A stretch of DNA of 34,086 nucleotides from Fluviicola sp. GTDB taxonomy: Bacteria > Bacteroidota > Bacteroidia > Flavobacteriales_D > Crocinitomicaceae. Below the pieces are notes generated by a model that had not been told where the DNA came from, made no database searches, and saw nothing but the letters and a program-made list of their open reading frames with translations. A program made the position numbers and the translations under genes. The stretch covers positions 5,078 to 39,163 of the forward strand of contig NVXP01000041.1 in the NCBI GenBank assembly GCA_002733985.1, read 5' to 3'. This document shows positions 17,602 through 26,372 of this stretch, piece after piece. Numbering within the stretch: position 1 is the first letter of the stretch; each line of letters begins with the position of its first letter.

Positions 17602-18447
17602 ATGAAACATCTTCTCCTACTAGTAACTCTATTGTTCTCGAGTTCGTTCACCAATGCTCAAGCAACAGATTCTCTAAAAGTTGTTTCATGGAATGTTTTC
17701 CTTCGACCTGGGATACTCAGAGATAAACAAGTCAAGCGTGTGGATAGCATTGCGGCTAGTTTACTACAAATGAATGCTGATGTAATCGTTCTACAAGAAG
17801 TTTTTCACAAAAAATCTCGCAGACGGTTGATTAGCGCTTTATCGAAATCCTACCCGTTTCACTCTAAAATTGGAAAGAAATCAATTTGGGGAGTTCCTTC
17901 TGGGAATTGTATTTTCTCAAAAGATAGTATCCTATCAGAAGAGTTCATTTACTTTAAACGGTCAATGAACGCCGATAAACTGGCAAAAAAAGGGGCTATT
18001 GCAGTTGAAATCAATCACTTGGGGAAATCTTTTAAGATTCACAGTACGCACCTTCAAGCTGGAGGAGGAACCGAAGGTGCTCACATTCGAACAAGTCAAC
18101 TCGATCAACTTGCTGAAATGACACGTTCAATGGGTCGACGCATAACGTCACTCTTTGCTGGGGACTTCAATATTAGACACGACGATTCCTTATTCAAATA
18201 CATTGTAAAGACATTAAACGTCACCAATCTAAACCCGGTGAATCAAAAATTGGGAACCTCAAATTTCGATGACCACACTCTAACAAGCACATCTGGCACA
18301 CCAAAATGGATTGATTTCATCTTTTTGTCTTCATACAATGGTGTTCAATATCATAGTTCACACATCGAAGAACCGCGCTGCTTTTTTAAAAAGAAGCGCG
18401 CTAGAATTTCTGATCACAATCCAATCATTACCATTTTCAGCTGGTAA
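17602..18447 (+). CDS. Secreted EEP-family phosphodiesterase, neutral sphingomyelinase-like
   Basis: 281 residues with a signal peptide (cleavage near TNAQA, residue 21). It has the endonuclease/exonuclease/phosphatase fold: N31 (SWNVFLRP), E66 (LQEVF), H151 (STHLQAGGG), D189 and N191 (GDFNI), a WIDFIFL strand and D271-H272 (SDHNPI). THLQAG and the overall spacing fit bacterial sphingomyelinase / neutral phosphodiesterase relatives better than DNA-repair nucleases, but the substrate could be a phospholipid, a phosphodiester or extracellular DNA. No T9SS sorting domain, so probably periplasmic or released. The mutS2 promoter box lies just after its stop. Confidence 0.85.
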   Translation: MKHLLLLVTLLFSSSFTNAQATDSLKVVSWNVFLRPGILRDKQVKRVDSIAASLLQMNADVIVLQEVFHKKSRRRLISALSKSYPFHSKIGKKSIWGVPSGNCIFSKDSILSEEFIYFKRSMNADKLAKKGAIAVEINHLGKSFKIHSTHLQAGGGTEGAHIRTSQLDQLAEMTRSMGRRITSLFAGDFNIRHDDSLFKYIVKTLNVTNLNPVNQKLGTSNFDDHTLTSTSGTPKWIDFIFLSSYNGVQYHSSHIEEPRCFFKKKRARISDHNPIITIFSW

Positions 18448-18460
18448 CTAACCCTTTTCG

Positions 18461-18468
18461 TACTTTTG
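18461..18468 (+). promoter_or_regulatory. TAnnTTTG promoter box of mutS2
   Basis: Exact TACTTTTG, 22 nt before the mutS2 ATG and 13 nt after the upstream stop codon. Confidence 0.6.
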
Positions 18469-18490
18469 CACTTCTTTTGATAAAGCAGTG

Positions 18491-20620
18491 ATGAACGCAG
18501 CAGATATACAAACTCTTCAGGATTTAGAATTTACAACCCTCCAAGAATGGCTGGTTGGTTATGCCGTTGGAGAAACTTCACGTAAACGTTTAGGGGAATT
18601 ATCACCTTCCTCCGATAGAAGTGCAATGCAAAAAGCACTGAATGAACTTGCTGAGCTCAAAGCGATTCGAGACGAAGGTGAAACCTTTCCTCGATTGGAA
18701 TTTGAGGAATTGCAGGTCGAGTTAAAGATGCTCCCCATAAAAAATGCATCCATCCAACTCGAAGGATTTATGCGAATCCATCTAGCATCGATTTTAGTGA
18801 ATAGTTTGATCTATTTTTTCGACAAGCGAGAAGAAGAATTTCCGTTGCTCCATACATTAATCTCACAATCATACTACACGAAAGAAATCGTTGAAGCCAT
18901 TGAAAAGGTATTCGACAAGAATGGAAACGTGAAAGATGACGCTTCAGAAACCTTGGCTTCGATCCGATCAACTATGCGATCGTTGAAAAAGCAGATCAAT
19001 CGCAACTTCGATAAAGAAGCGCGCAAGTTGATGAAGGAAAACATCCTTGGTGAAACGAAAGAATCGTTCGTCAATGATCGTCGTGTACTCACGATTCTGT
19101 CTCAGCATAAACGAAAAATTCCAGGTTCAGTTGTTGGATCGAGTAAAACAGGAAGTTTGACTTACATCGAACCTCAGGTAAATATTCCATTGAACAATGA
19201 GCTTGAAATGTTGATGGACGATGAGCGCAAAGAAATCTTCCGAATCCTTCAGGAACTCAAGAAAGAAATCCAAGTGCACTTTGAGTTGATCAAATCGTAT
19301 CAATATGTATTGACCGAATTTGACTTCATCAATGCAAAATGCCGCTTGGCAATTGATCTCGATGCGAAACTACCTTCCATTCAAGAAAACCAGGAATTAG
19401 AGCTTATTGCCGCATACCACCCTATTCTTTGGAAAGCAAATCGCGCACAGAAAAAGAAAACGCATCCACAATCAATAAAGATGGATAAGTTTTCGCGCAT
19501 GCTCGTGATTTCAGGTCCGAATGCTGGAGGAAAAAGTATCACTCTAAAGACAGTTGGCTTGTTGCAAATTATGCTGCAATCTGGATTATTAGTCCCTGTC
19601 CAAGAGAATAGCAAGATGTGCTTTTTTAATACGATTCTAAGTGATATTGGAGATAATCAATCGATCGCGAACGAATTGAGCACCTATTCTTACCGCCTCA
19701 AGCGAATGAAAATCTTCCTTGATGCAGCGAATAAAAACACCTTGTTGCTATTGGATGAATTCGGGACAGGATCAGATCCAGATCTCGGTGGAGCCCTTGC
19801 AGAATCAATTTTCGAATCATTCTACAATAGAAAATGCTTTGGAGTGATCACAACGCACTATGCGAACATCAAACTGAAGGCCGATCGACTAAAAAATGCT
19901 GTAAACGGTTGTATGTTGTTCAATTCTGAAACCTTAGAACCTACGTATCGTTTTTCTGTTGGTCAACCCGGTAGTTCATTTACTTTCGAAGTGGCGACAA
20001 TGAATGGAATTCCATTGGAAATCATCGAAGATGCAAAAAGCAAACTCGACGATAAGAAAGTACAGATGGATCGCTTGTTGAATGATCTCCAAAAGGAAAA
20101 AACCTATTTAGAGCGATTGAACAAAGAGCACATTGAAGCACAGCGAACGGCGCAGGACGCGTTGAATGAATACCAAGAGCGGAAATCTGACTACGAAAAC
20201 AAGCTCAAACGAATTCGCGAGCAAGCTGATGTGAACAACAAGCTCGTTGGATTTGGAAAGAAGATGAAAACGTATGTGGATCGTTACAACGTAAAATCTC
20301 GAAAAAAGAGTGTAAACGAGAAGCTGTTAGGTGAAGTTAATAAGTACTTGGCTGTTGAACGTACGAAAATTGACACTGCCATCCTCAGTAAAAAGGAACG
20401 AGAAAAAAAGGAAGCTTCTAAACCTTCGTCGAAGAAAAAAGCAAAACCAGAAATAGATCAATTTAAACGGGAGAAAATCAAGCTAAATTCCCGTGTGAAG
20501 CTCATTTCAACGAAGCAAATTGGCGTTGTTGAGGAAGAGTCTGGCGACAATATCACAGTTACTTTCGGCTTTATGCGAATGAAGGTAGCTCGCGAGAAAT
20601 TGATGTGGGTTGAGGATTGA
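18491..20620 (+). CDS. mutS2: MutS2-family ATPase lacking the Smr domain
   Basis: 709 residues. N-terminal MutS III-like core and clamp helices, then the ABC-type ATPase: Walker A GPNAGGKS at 342-349, signature SDIGDNQSIANELSTYS, Walker B LLLLDEFGTGSDP and the switch ITTHY. A long coiled coil (~515-600) and a KOW-like C-terminal segment (KLISTKQIGVVEEESGDN) follow. Typical MutS2 of ~780 residues continues into an Smr nuclease domain; this protein stops before it. MutS2 suppresses recombination and, in Bacillus, acts on collided ribosomes; without Smr the cleavage function is absent or supplied elsewhere. The start was set at the ATG 18491; the GTG immediately before it (18488) is also in frame. 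Confidence 0.92.
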   Translation: MNAADIQTLQDLEFTTLQEWLVGYAVGETSRKRLGELSPSSDRSAMQKALNELAELKAIRDEGETFPRLEFEELQVELKMLPIKNASIQLEGFMRIHLASILVNSLIYFFDKREEEFPLLHTLISQSYYTKEIVEAIEKVFDKNGNVKDDASETLASIRSTMRSLKKQINRNFDKEARKLMKENILGETKESFVNDRRVLTILSQHKRKIPGSVVGSSKTGSLTYIEPQVNIPLNNELEMLMDDERKEIFRILQELKKEIQVHFELIKSYQYVLTEFDFINAKCRLAIDLDAKLPSIQENQELELIAAYHPILWKANRAQKKKTHPQSIKMDKFSRMLVISGPNAGGKSITLKTVGLLQIMLQSGLLVPVQENSKMCFFNTILSDIGDNQSIANELSTYSYRLKRMKIFLDAANKNTLLLLDEFGTGSDPDLGGALAESIFESFYNRKCFGVITTHYANIKLKADRLKNAVNGCMLFNSETLEPTYRFSVGQPGSSFTFEVATMNGIPLEIIEDAKSKLDDKKVQMDRLLNDLQKEKTYLERLNKEHIEAQRTAQDALNEYQERKSDYENKLKRIREQADVNNKLVGFGKKMKTYVDRYNVKSRKKSVNEKLLGEVNKYLAVERTKIDTAILSKKEREKKEASKPSSKKKAKPEIDQFKREKIKLNSRVKLISTKQIGVVEEESGDNITVTFGFMRMKVAREKLMWVED

Positions 20621-20724
20621 TTTCCCCCTATATTAACAAACATTTACCCTTTTTAACAGAAAATTGACACTTTGACTGTTACTAAATGGGTTACTTTGTG
20701 TTTATAGTCTACCAACAATCCTTT

Positions 20725-21954
20725 ATGAAAACTTCACCCCTCGTTCTTCTATTCTTTCTATTCTCGTTTATTTCCTTCGGACAAAACAATGAGGACCAAT
20801 TAAAAGTCTTTATCGATTGCAGCTCATGTGATCAAAGCTTCATCAAGCAAGAAGTTACCAACTTGAGTTATGTTCGTGATCGCTTGTTAGCTGATGTACA
20901 CATTCAAGTAGTCAGTCAAAATACTGGAAGCGGTGGTGATTTGTTTACTTTCTTCTTTTATGGCCAGAATGATCTAGCAGGAATTGATGACACCTTAACA
21001 ATGTCAACGGACTTGAACAATACCAGAGATGAAGTTCGTAGAAAACAGATTCGCATCATGCAACTTGGACTTGTGAAGTATATGATCAAACGGGGTTACT
21101 ATGATCAAATTTCTCTCAGTTTTATAGGAAATGATTCTGAAACCACAGAGCTGGTTGTTGACAAATGGAAAAACTGGGTATTTCGGATCAATGGAAATGG
21201 CAGGATGAATGGTGAAAAGCAATACAATAGTGTGGGTGTAAGCGGTGGATTTAATATTGATCGAATTACGGATAAATGGAAAATTGAATCTGGTTTGTGG
21301 ACAAACCATAACAAGAGTACCTACTACTTTGAGGAAGATACCATTATCAGTATCCGTAAATCAACTTGGCTTGACTTGAGCGCTGTACGAAGCATTTCTA
21401 ATCACTTCTCAGTAGGACTTTTTACGAGTTCCTTTTCTTCGATTTTTGAAAATTATCAGTTGAACGCTACTGTAACGCCCGCAATTGAATATAACATCTT
21501 CCCGTATTCTGAATCAACGAAACGCCAAGTACGAGTAATATATCGAATTGGAGGAAGGCATAACATCTATCACGAAGAAACGCTTTACAATAAATTCGAA
21601 GAGACCCTCCTTTTTGAAAAGCTGGGTGTTGCAGCGGAATTTCAAGAAAAATGGGGATCGATTTCTGGATCGGTAGAAGGATCGCACTACTTCCACAATG
21701 TCGATATCAACAGGGTGAACTTTAGGCTTGGATTGAACCTGCGACTTTTCAAAGGATTCTCTTGGAGGATTTCAGGGAATTTATCGCTCATTCACGATCA
21801 AATTTCACTCCCAATTGGTGATGCCAGTGAGGAAGATCTTTTGCTCAGTCAACGACAACTTCAGACGGGGTATCGTTTTTGGGCAAATACTGGAGTTAGT
21901 TATACCTTTGGATCGATTTACAATAGTGTCGTGAATCCGAGGTTTGGGGATTAG
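20725..21954 (+). CDS. Predicted outer-membrane beta-barrel protein
   Basis: 409 residues from the ATG at 20725 (MKTSPLVLLFFLFSFISFGQ, a clean signal peptide); an in-frame ATG at 20686 would put 13 residues before it and is unlikely. The N-terminal domain has VFIDCSSCDQSFIKQEV and YVRDRLLADVHIQVV, a pattern recurring in uncharacterised Bacteroidota envelope proteins. The second half (from ~150) is a series of amphipathic strands ending in an aromatic-rich YRFWANTGVSYTFGSIYN, as in beta barrels. Function unknown. Converges with the SpoIIE gene with only 7 bp between stops and no terminator in the gap. Confidence 0.75.
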   Translation: MKTSPLVLLFFLFSFISFGQNNEDQLKVFIDCSSCDQSFIKQEVTNLSYVRDRLLADVHIQVVSQNTGSGGDLFTFFFYGQNDLAGIDDTLTMSTDLNNTRDEVRRKQIRIMQLGLVKYMIKRGYYDQISLSFIGNDSETTELVVDKWKNWVFRINGNGRMNGEKQYNSVGVSGGFNIDRITDKWKIESGLWTNHNKSTYYFEEDTIISIRKSTWLDLSAVRSISNHFSVGLFTSSFSSIFENYQLNATVTPAIEYNIFPYSESTKRQVRVIYRIGGRHNIYHEETLYNKFEETLLFEKLGVAAEFQEKWGSISGSVEGSHYFHNVDINRVNFRLGLNLRLFKGFSWRISGNLSLIHDQISLPIGDASEEDLLLSQRQLQTGYRFWANTGVSYTFGSIYNSVVNPRFGD

Positions 21955-21961
21955 TTAATAA

Positions 21962-24082
21962 TCAAACATCAACAACCATCACACAGATGTCATCGATTTG
22001 CTCCTCTTCTTGACGCCAATTATTGATCGTGTCAACTAAAACGTTCTCGATCTCTTTCGCGCTAAGGTGCATATTTTTGATCAGGATTTTTCTCAGTTGG
22101 CTTTTTCTAAATTTCTTGTTCGCTTCTCCTCCAAACTGATCCACGTAGCCATCTGTGAATAAAACGACACGATCTCCAGCATGAACTGGAATATTCACAT
22201 TATCAAAGGGCTTACTTGTCTGAGATTTCCCAATTCCTTGTCGATTTCCTTTGAGTTCTAGCAGAACCACATTCTGTTCTTCAAAACGTTGATCAAGGTT
22301 CTCTCTGACCTCACGCTCCATCCACTTGTCGCTTGAATTCATCACCCAGCAATTTCGATTCGCTCCGGCAAAACTTAGGTTCTTCTTCTCCGTATCGACA
22401 AAGCACAAGGCAAGGTCCATCCCATCGGTAATTGTAACGTCGTTTGAAGTCAATGCCTTTGGGAATTCCTTGTTGATAAAATCCAAAACGGCCGCTGGAG
22501 ATTTCAGGTTCTTTTCTTTGATCGCTTTGCTGAAATACGACGATCCAACCAAACTCATCATCGCCCCTGGGACACCATGACCTGTACAATCTACAACGCC
22601 AAAATACGCACCATTGCTCACTGGTTCAAAAAGGTAGAAATCACCCGAAACAATGTCCTTGGGCATAAACAAAATGCTGTATTTTGTAAAGTAAGCGTCC
22701 ATTTTCATTTGGGAAGGAAGAATAATGGACTGAATCCGTTTCGCATAGTTGATACTGGACTTTATCTCCCTGTGCTGATAATCTAGCTGTTCGTTCTTGG
22801 AGTGAATCTGAGCATTCTTCTCCTCCAGTTGTTCATTAATTCGCTTACGATTTCTTGCTGAATACCATAAAATGATGGCTACAGTTAAAAACAAAACAGC
22901 CGCAACACCAATCAGCCAACCAAGGCGGTTCTGATAACTGATCCTTTCGCTGCTCGTCTTCAATTTTTGCTGATTCAATTCATCTTGAATATTCAATTGA
23001 GCAATCTTCGCTTCGCGCTTTTCCGATTGAAATTGAGCGGCTAACTTCTGAGTTTCTTCTGCTTGATCAATTTTGTTTAGTGAATCACTGAGGTCGATGT
23101 ATTGTTTTCGATTCTTAAAGGCATTTTTGAAATCTCCAATAAGTTCATAACTGTCTGAAATATTCAATAGCGTTTGGACCTTACCGCGAACATCATTCAT
23201 ACGATCCTTCATCGCCATGCTCTTTTTGAAGTACACGATTGCTTCTTCTACCCTATTTTCATCCTTGAGAATGTTCCCTATATTGTTGTAATTATAGCTT
23301 AACCATTTGTTATTTTTCGCCTCAGTATTAATCACAATCGCCCGTTGATAATACGCCATTGCTTCGTTGAAGCGCCCCCTCATTCGCATGAGGCTTCCCA
23401 TGTTATTGTAATTCCCTGCTAAAGTTCTCTGATAGTTGTGTTTTTTAGCTAGTGCAATGCTAGATAGGTAGCTTTCCTCTGCTTGGTCAAACTCATTTTG
23501 CGCTTTATAGCAATTACCAAGTGTCATAAGTGATGAAGCTTCTTGCGTAGTACTTTTAATTTTACGCGATTGCTGGATCGCCTCCTTGAGATGATAAATT
23601 GCACTTTTTAACTGATTTGTATTCTTGAAAATAACGCCGATTCGTTGGTTCAATTTCGCACTTTCAAGGACATAGCCATTATCTTCAAATTCACCCAGAA
23701 TTCGAAAATATTCAGACATTGCTTTCTCATTGTCTCCCTTGTCCGTGTAAATTCGCGCTCTGTCAATTTGAATGTTTCGCGTTTCAACGAAGTCTAGTTT
23801 TGAAAATTTGTCCAGAAAAGTATCGCAATAGGCTATCCCTGATTCAAATCGTTCATCAGTACGAGCCAAACGAGCTAATTGTCGATACGCATCAGTCAAG
23901 ACACTGTCAGGTTGATTTTTCGCACGATGAATTATGGACAAATACGCAGCCTCTCTCTCCTCCGAAGATAAAGACTTATCTGCTGCATTTTCCTTCCAAG
24001 TAGTAACATTATATGCTTCGGGAGGTGATTGACAGTATGCAGTTAAACTAACTAATGTCCAAATGAATAACAACGTTCGCAT
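21962..24082 (-). CDS. TPR-containing SpoIIE-type protein serine phosphatase, membrane-bound
   Basis: 706 residues. Signal peptide (1-18), tetratricopeptide repeats over ~30-330 (for example NYNNMGSLMRMRGRFNEAMAYYQRAI and the next NYNNIGNILKDENRVEEAIVYFKKS), a transmembrane helix at about 386-405, a cytoplasmic coiled coil, and a PP2C/SpoIIE phosphatase domain from ~460. Metal-binding acidic residues are visible in SGDFY (~476-480), VVDCTGHGVPGA (~495), LFTDGYVDQFGG (~640) and IDDICVMVV near the C-terminus. It probably senses something with its periplasmic TPR part and dephosphorylates a serine/threonine-phosphorylated partner, such as an anti-sigma-factor antagonist; no such partner is adjacent. 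Confidence 0.93.
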   Translation of the reverse strand: MRTLLFIWTLVSLTAYCQSPPEAYNVTTWKENAADKSLSSEEREAAYLSIIHRAKNQPDSVLTDAYRQLARLARTDERFESGIAYCDTFLDKFSKLDFVETRNIQIDRARIYTDKGDNEKAMSEYFRILGEFEDNGYVLESAKLNQRIGVIFKNTNQLKSAIYHLKEAIQQSRKIKSTTQEASSLMTLGNCYKAQNEFDQAEESYLSSIALAKKHNYQRTLAGNYNNMGSLMRMRGRFNEAMAYYQRAIVINTEAKNNKWLSYNYNNIGNILKDENRVEEAIVYFKKSMAMKDRMNDVRGKVQTLLNISDSYELIGDFKNAFKNRKQYIDLSDSLNKIDQAEETQKLAAQFQSEKREAKIAQLNIQDELNQQKLKTSSERISYQNRLGWLIGVAAVLFLTVAIILWYSARNRKRINEQLEEKNAQIHSKNEQLDYQHREIKSSINYAKRIQSIILPSQMKMDAYFTKYSILFMPKDIVSGDFYLFEPVSNGAYFGVVDCTGHGVPGAMMSLVGSSYFSKAIKEKNLKSPAAVLDFINKEFPKALTSNDVTITDGMDLALCFVDTEKKNLSFAGANRNCWVMNSSDKWMEREVRENLDQRFEEQNVVLLELKGNRQGIGKSQTSKPFDNVNIPVHAGDRVVLFTDGYVDQFGGEANKKFRKSQLRKILIKNMHLSAKEIENVLVDTINNWRQEEEQIDDICVMVVDV

Positions 24083-24140
24083 AAGTTAAAATTAGTGAAT
24101 TAATCCTTAGGAAGGATCATTCATATCGATTGTAGATCAA

Positions 24141-24168
24141 GAACGTGATGCAGGTACTATTCACGTTC
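24141..24168. repeat. Perfect 8-bp inverted repeat upstream of the SpoIIE-type gene
   Basis: GAACGTGA, 12-nt spacer, TCACGTTC, beginning 59 nt upstream of the start codon. Could be an operator; no regulator assigned. Confidence 0.4.
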
Positions 24169-24230
24169 CTTTGTCTCTTCAATGTTGGTTGAAAAATGAT
24201 TTTTCACATCGTTAAAGAACGAACACTATC

Positions 24231-24268
24231 AAAAAAAAATGCCAATCTCACGGACTGGCATTTTTTTT
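24231..24268. terminator. Bidirectional terminator after the DoxX-like gene
   Basis: Stem AAAAATGCCA / TGGCATTTTT with an 11-nt loop, flanked by A-run and T-run so it works on both strands. It lies 22 nt after the stop codon of the minus-strand DoxX-like gene. Confidence 0.88.
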
Positions 24269-24290
24269 GTTTATTCAATTCTTACACCGT

Positions 24291-24653
24291 CTACGTTTTA
24301 CTTAGAAACCAATTAGGTTGCTTTAACAGCACAGCAAGTCCTGTTAATAGAACGAAAACTAGTTGAGGTACATAATTATCTCCATGTTGCATGTGCGCTG
24401 AAATTGCTCCTCCCAGAAAGACGAAGCAAGCTATTGCTCCAAGAGCAAATGTTTTGGGCAGAATAAATAATACTCCAGAAGCAATGGCAATCCCCCCAAG
24501 TAAGTATATGTTATTGTAATACTCGGGACTCAAATCTGTGATCATTTTCACATAGGAATCGAGTCCCACAATTTTTAGAGTTCCACTTACAATTAATGAA
24601 ATTGCAATGATGTATTGAAAAATTGTTCCGATCTGTTTTTTAGAAATGTTCAT
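24291..24653 (-). CDS. DoxX-like small membrane protein
   Basis: 120 residues with four hydrophobic helices (QYIIAISLIVSGTLKIVG, IYLLGGIAIASGVLFILPK, LGAIACFVFLGGAISAHM, VPQLVFVLLTGLAVLL), the size and layout of DoxX / MauE-like proteins. The family is often tied to thiol or oxidative stress but the role here is open. Start chosen at 24653 (MNISKK), 13 nt after the preceding stop; an in-frame ATG at 24683 would overlap that gene. Second gene of an Rrf2-controlled operon by position. Confidence 0.75.
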   Translation of the reverse strand: MNISKKQIGTIFQYIIAISLIVSGTLKIVGLDSYVKMITDLSPEYYNNIYLLGGIAIASGVLFILPKTFALGAIACFVFLGGAISAHMQHGDNYVPQLVFVLLTGLAVLLKQPNWFLSKT

Positions 24654-24666
24654 GTTTTTTGATTTT

Positions 24667-25251
24667 TTAAAATGTGTAACCAATATGGAATGTTACGAAA
24701 GGTATAAGAGGAGCGATTTCATAATTTTCAGCGCCCAGTGTATTATTCCCTGCAATTTGTGATGTGTAACCTAGACCTGCCCAGGGTTTGAAGTATAGGT
24801 TATTCTTGAATGGTTTAATTGTATAACCCAAATAGGCCATCGCGATGCAATTGGTGAATTTTGTGCCCCCTTCAAAGTTGTCATTTGAAACTTTATATTC
24901 TTGGACACCTGTTTGCGCCCCAATAAAGAGCTTTCTATTTACCTCGGAAAAATGATATTCGAAGAAGAAACTGTACCCCTGGTTTAATCGAGAGTTCCAA
25001 CCTTCATCTCGGTTAAACTTGTTGGTGTTAACTAGAACATCTGGCATGTCCATAGCGTAAGCCCCTACCCCGAAGAAAAGATGATCTGAGCCCTTTGGCG
25101 TCATTCTAGCATGGATGCTAAATCCATTAAAGGCATAAGTGATTGGATCTATTTCAATGCTAAACTGAGCACGTTCTGTTTGAGCATTTAAAGTTGTTCC
25201 CATTGTTAGGAAGAGAACTGCTGTTACTACATGTGATTTTAAATTGTACAT
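24667..25251 (-). CDS. Predicted outer-membrane beta-barrel protein
   Basis: 194 residues. Signal peptide (1-23, cleavage near LNAQT). The mature part alternates polar and hydrophobic residues in ~8 strands and ends in FVTFHIGYTF, a terminal aromatic Phe as in small outer-membrane barrels. Motifs such as HLFFGVGAYAMDMPD and NLYFKPWAGLGYTSQ are consistent with an eight-stranded porin-like barrel. Substrate unknown. It is preceded by an operator-like repeat shared with the Rrf2 gene and followed after 13 nt by the DoxX-like gene, so both are probably co-expressed and controlled by that regulator. Confidence 0.75.
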   Translation of the reverse strand: MYNLKSHVVTAVLFLTMGTTLNAQTERAQFSIEIDPITYAFNGFSIHARMTPKGSDHLFFGVGAYAMDMPDVLVNTNKFNRDEGWNSRLNQGYSFFFEYHFSEVNRKLFIGAQTGVQEYKVSNDNFEGGTKFTNCIAMAYLGYTIKPFKNNLYFKPWAGLGYTSQIAGNNTLGAENYEIAPLIPFVTFHIGYTF

Positions 25252-25280
25252 CTATTTATTGTTTGTTATTTACTAGTTAA

Positions 25281-25303
25281 ACTATATATAAAGAATATAT
25301 AGT
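25281..25303. promoter_or_regulatory. Operator-like inverted repeat upstream of the OMP-DoxX operon
   Basis: ACTATATAT, 5-nt spacer, ATATATAGT: a perfect 9-bp inverted repeat 29 nt upstream of the start codon. The same 23-bp design occurs next to the rrf2-type start at 25753-25775, so it is probably bound by that repressor. Confidence 0.7.
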
Positions 25304-25310
25304 TATGGTT

Positions 25311-25333
25311 AAAAAAAAGGGAACTACTTCCCC
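25311..25333 (-). terminator. Terminator overlapping the Rrf2 stop codon
   Basis: On the minus strand GGGAA / TTCCC close a 4-nt loop that contains the TAG stop codon, followed by eight T. Short but well placed. Confidence 0.75.
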
Positions 25334-25752
25334 ATTTCAATAAGCACTTCTTCAATTGTTTTATGCGCAAGTACTGATCTCATTGATTTTTCTGAATCAT
25401 TCAATAATTTTGTAATGGTCTTTTGAGCGTTAGACGGACGTTTCCCCTCTGCTAGAATATTGAACGAAGTTTGAAACAAAGGTTTGCCACTTTCAATAGC
25501 GCTTAGAATATCCAAAATAGTAATTTGAGATGGTTTCTTTCGCAAACGAATGCCACCTAGTTTCCCTTCCTTGGTTTCTATTAATCCAGCAGCAGTGAGT
25601 TGTTGTAAGATCTTGACCAACGTTGGTTTTGGGATATTAAGAACCTCGGAAATTGACTTCGTTGATAGGTATTCGTAATGCCCTTGTCGAATTTTGTCTG
25701 AGACAAAAATGACCACCATAACTGCTTTTGAAAAAGACAACGAATAACCCAT
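25324..25752 (-). CDS. Rrf2-family transcriptional regulator without Fe-S cysteines
   Basis: 142 residues. An N-terminal winged helix-turn-helix (~1-65) includes STKSISEVLNIPKPTLVKILQQLTAAGLIETKEGKLGGIRLRK, the Rrf2 recognition helix and wing. A dimerisation helix follows. Iron-sulfur members (IscR, NsrR) have three Cys in the C-terminal loop; this protein has no cysteine at all, so it resembles the cofactor-free YwnA/CymR-like branch. Its start codon abuts one operator-like repeat, suggesting autoregulation, and an identical left arm sits before the neighbouring OMP-DoxX operon. The signal sensed is unknown. Confidence 0.9.
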   Translation of the reverse strand: MGYSLSFSKAVMVVIFVSDKIRQGHYEYLSTKSISEVLNIPKPTLVKILQQLTAAGLIETKEGKLGGIRLRKKPSQITILDILSAIESGKPLFQTSFNILAEGKRPSNAQKTITKLLNDSEKSMRSVLAHKTIEEVLIEMGK

Positions 25753-25775
25753 ACTATATATGTTGTATATTTAGT
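25753..25775. promoter_or_regulatory. Operator-like inverted repeat abutting the Rrf2 start codon
   Basis: ACTATATAT, 5-nt spacer, ATATTTAGT: same left arm and spacing as 25281-25303 with one mismatch in the right arm. It touches the ATG directly, so binding would block transcription start or the 5' end. Confidence 0.7.
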
Positions 25776-26005
25776 TTGCAATACTACTACATTTTTTTGA
25801 ATTGATTATGAAAAACTATTTATTATTCCAATAATAGTGATTCGATACGTGTTGAATAACGCTATAATTAGATTATTTTGGTCTTACCTGATTAGTGCAT
25901 CTCTAAGAGTTTTATGACCGTTTTGCTCGCAGAATTAGGATTCTGTCAGTACCAGGGAAAATTGTGCTATACAATCCTATTTTAGTGATCGTTTGAGCTC
26001 TACGA

Positions 26006-26368
26006 CTATTCTTCTGACAATAAGCTGTTTATATATTTCATTTCAACGACTAAATCAAATGGTTTTCGGATCAGTTTTTCAACTTTGTAATCGACCATTA
26101 AATTTGAATCTTGGATGTGTCCACTTGAAATAATTATTTTTGGTCTCTCTTCTAAGGTAACTAGATATTTAAGTATTGTCATACCATCCGACCCTGGCAT
26201 TTGCATGTCAGTTATTATTAAATCCAAATCAATTTCCTTAATTATATCAACTGCTGCATCACCATTTCTAGCGGTATAAACAGTATGACCTAGGTTCGCG
26301 ATAACTTCCATCCAAATTTCTAGAATTTCTATTTCATCATCCACTACCAATACAGATTTTACTTTCAT
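26006..26368 (-). CDS. Single-domain response regulator (receiver only)
   Basis: 120 residues, a CheY-like receiver with no output domain. Acidic pocket D10-D11 (LVVDDE), phosphoacceptor D54 (IITDMQMPG), switch Ser81/82 (IIISSGH) and K102 (RKPF) are all in place. The start at 26368 (MKVKSV) follows the kinase stop by 4 nt; an in-frame ATG at 26428 lies inside the kinase gene. It probably receives phosphate from the adjacent kinase and acts by protein-protein contact. The 230 bp between this stop and the Rrf2 region hold only a short inverted repeat (CAGAAT / ATTCTG near 25929) and no gene. Confidence 0.93.
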   Translation of the reverse strand: MKVKSVLVVDDEIEILEIWMEVIANLGHTVYTARNGDAAVDIIKEIDLDLIITDMQMPGSDGMTILKYLVTLEERPKIIISSGHIQDSNLMVDYKVEKLIRKPFDLVVEMKYINSLLSEE

Positions 26369-26372
26369 AGTT

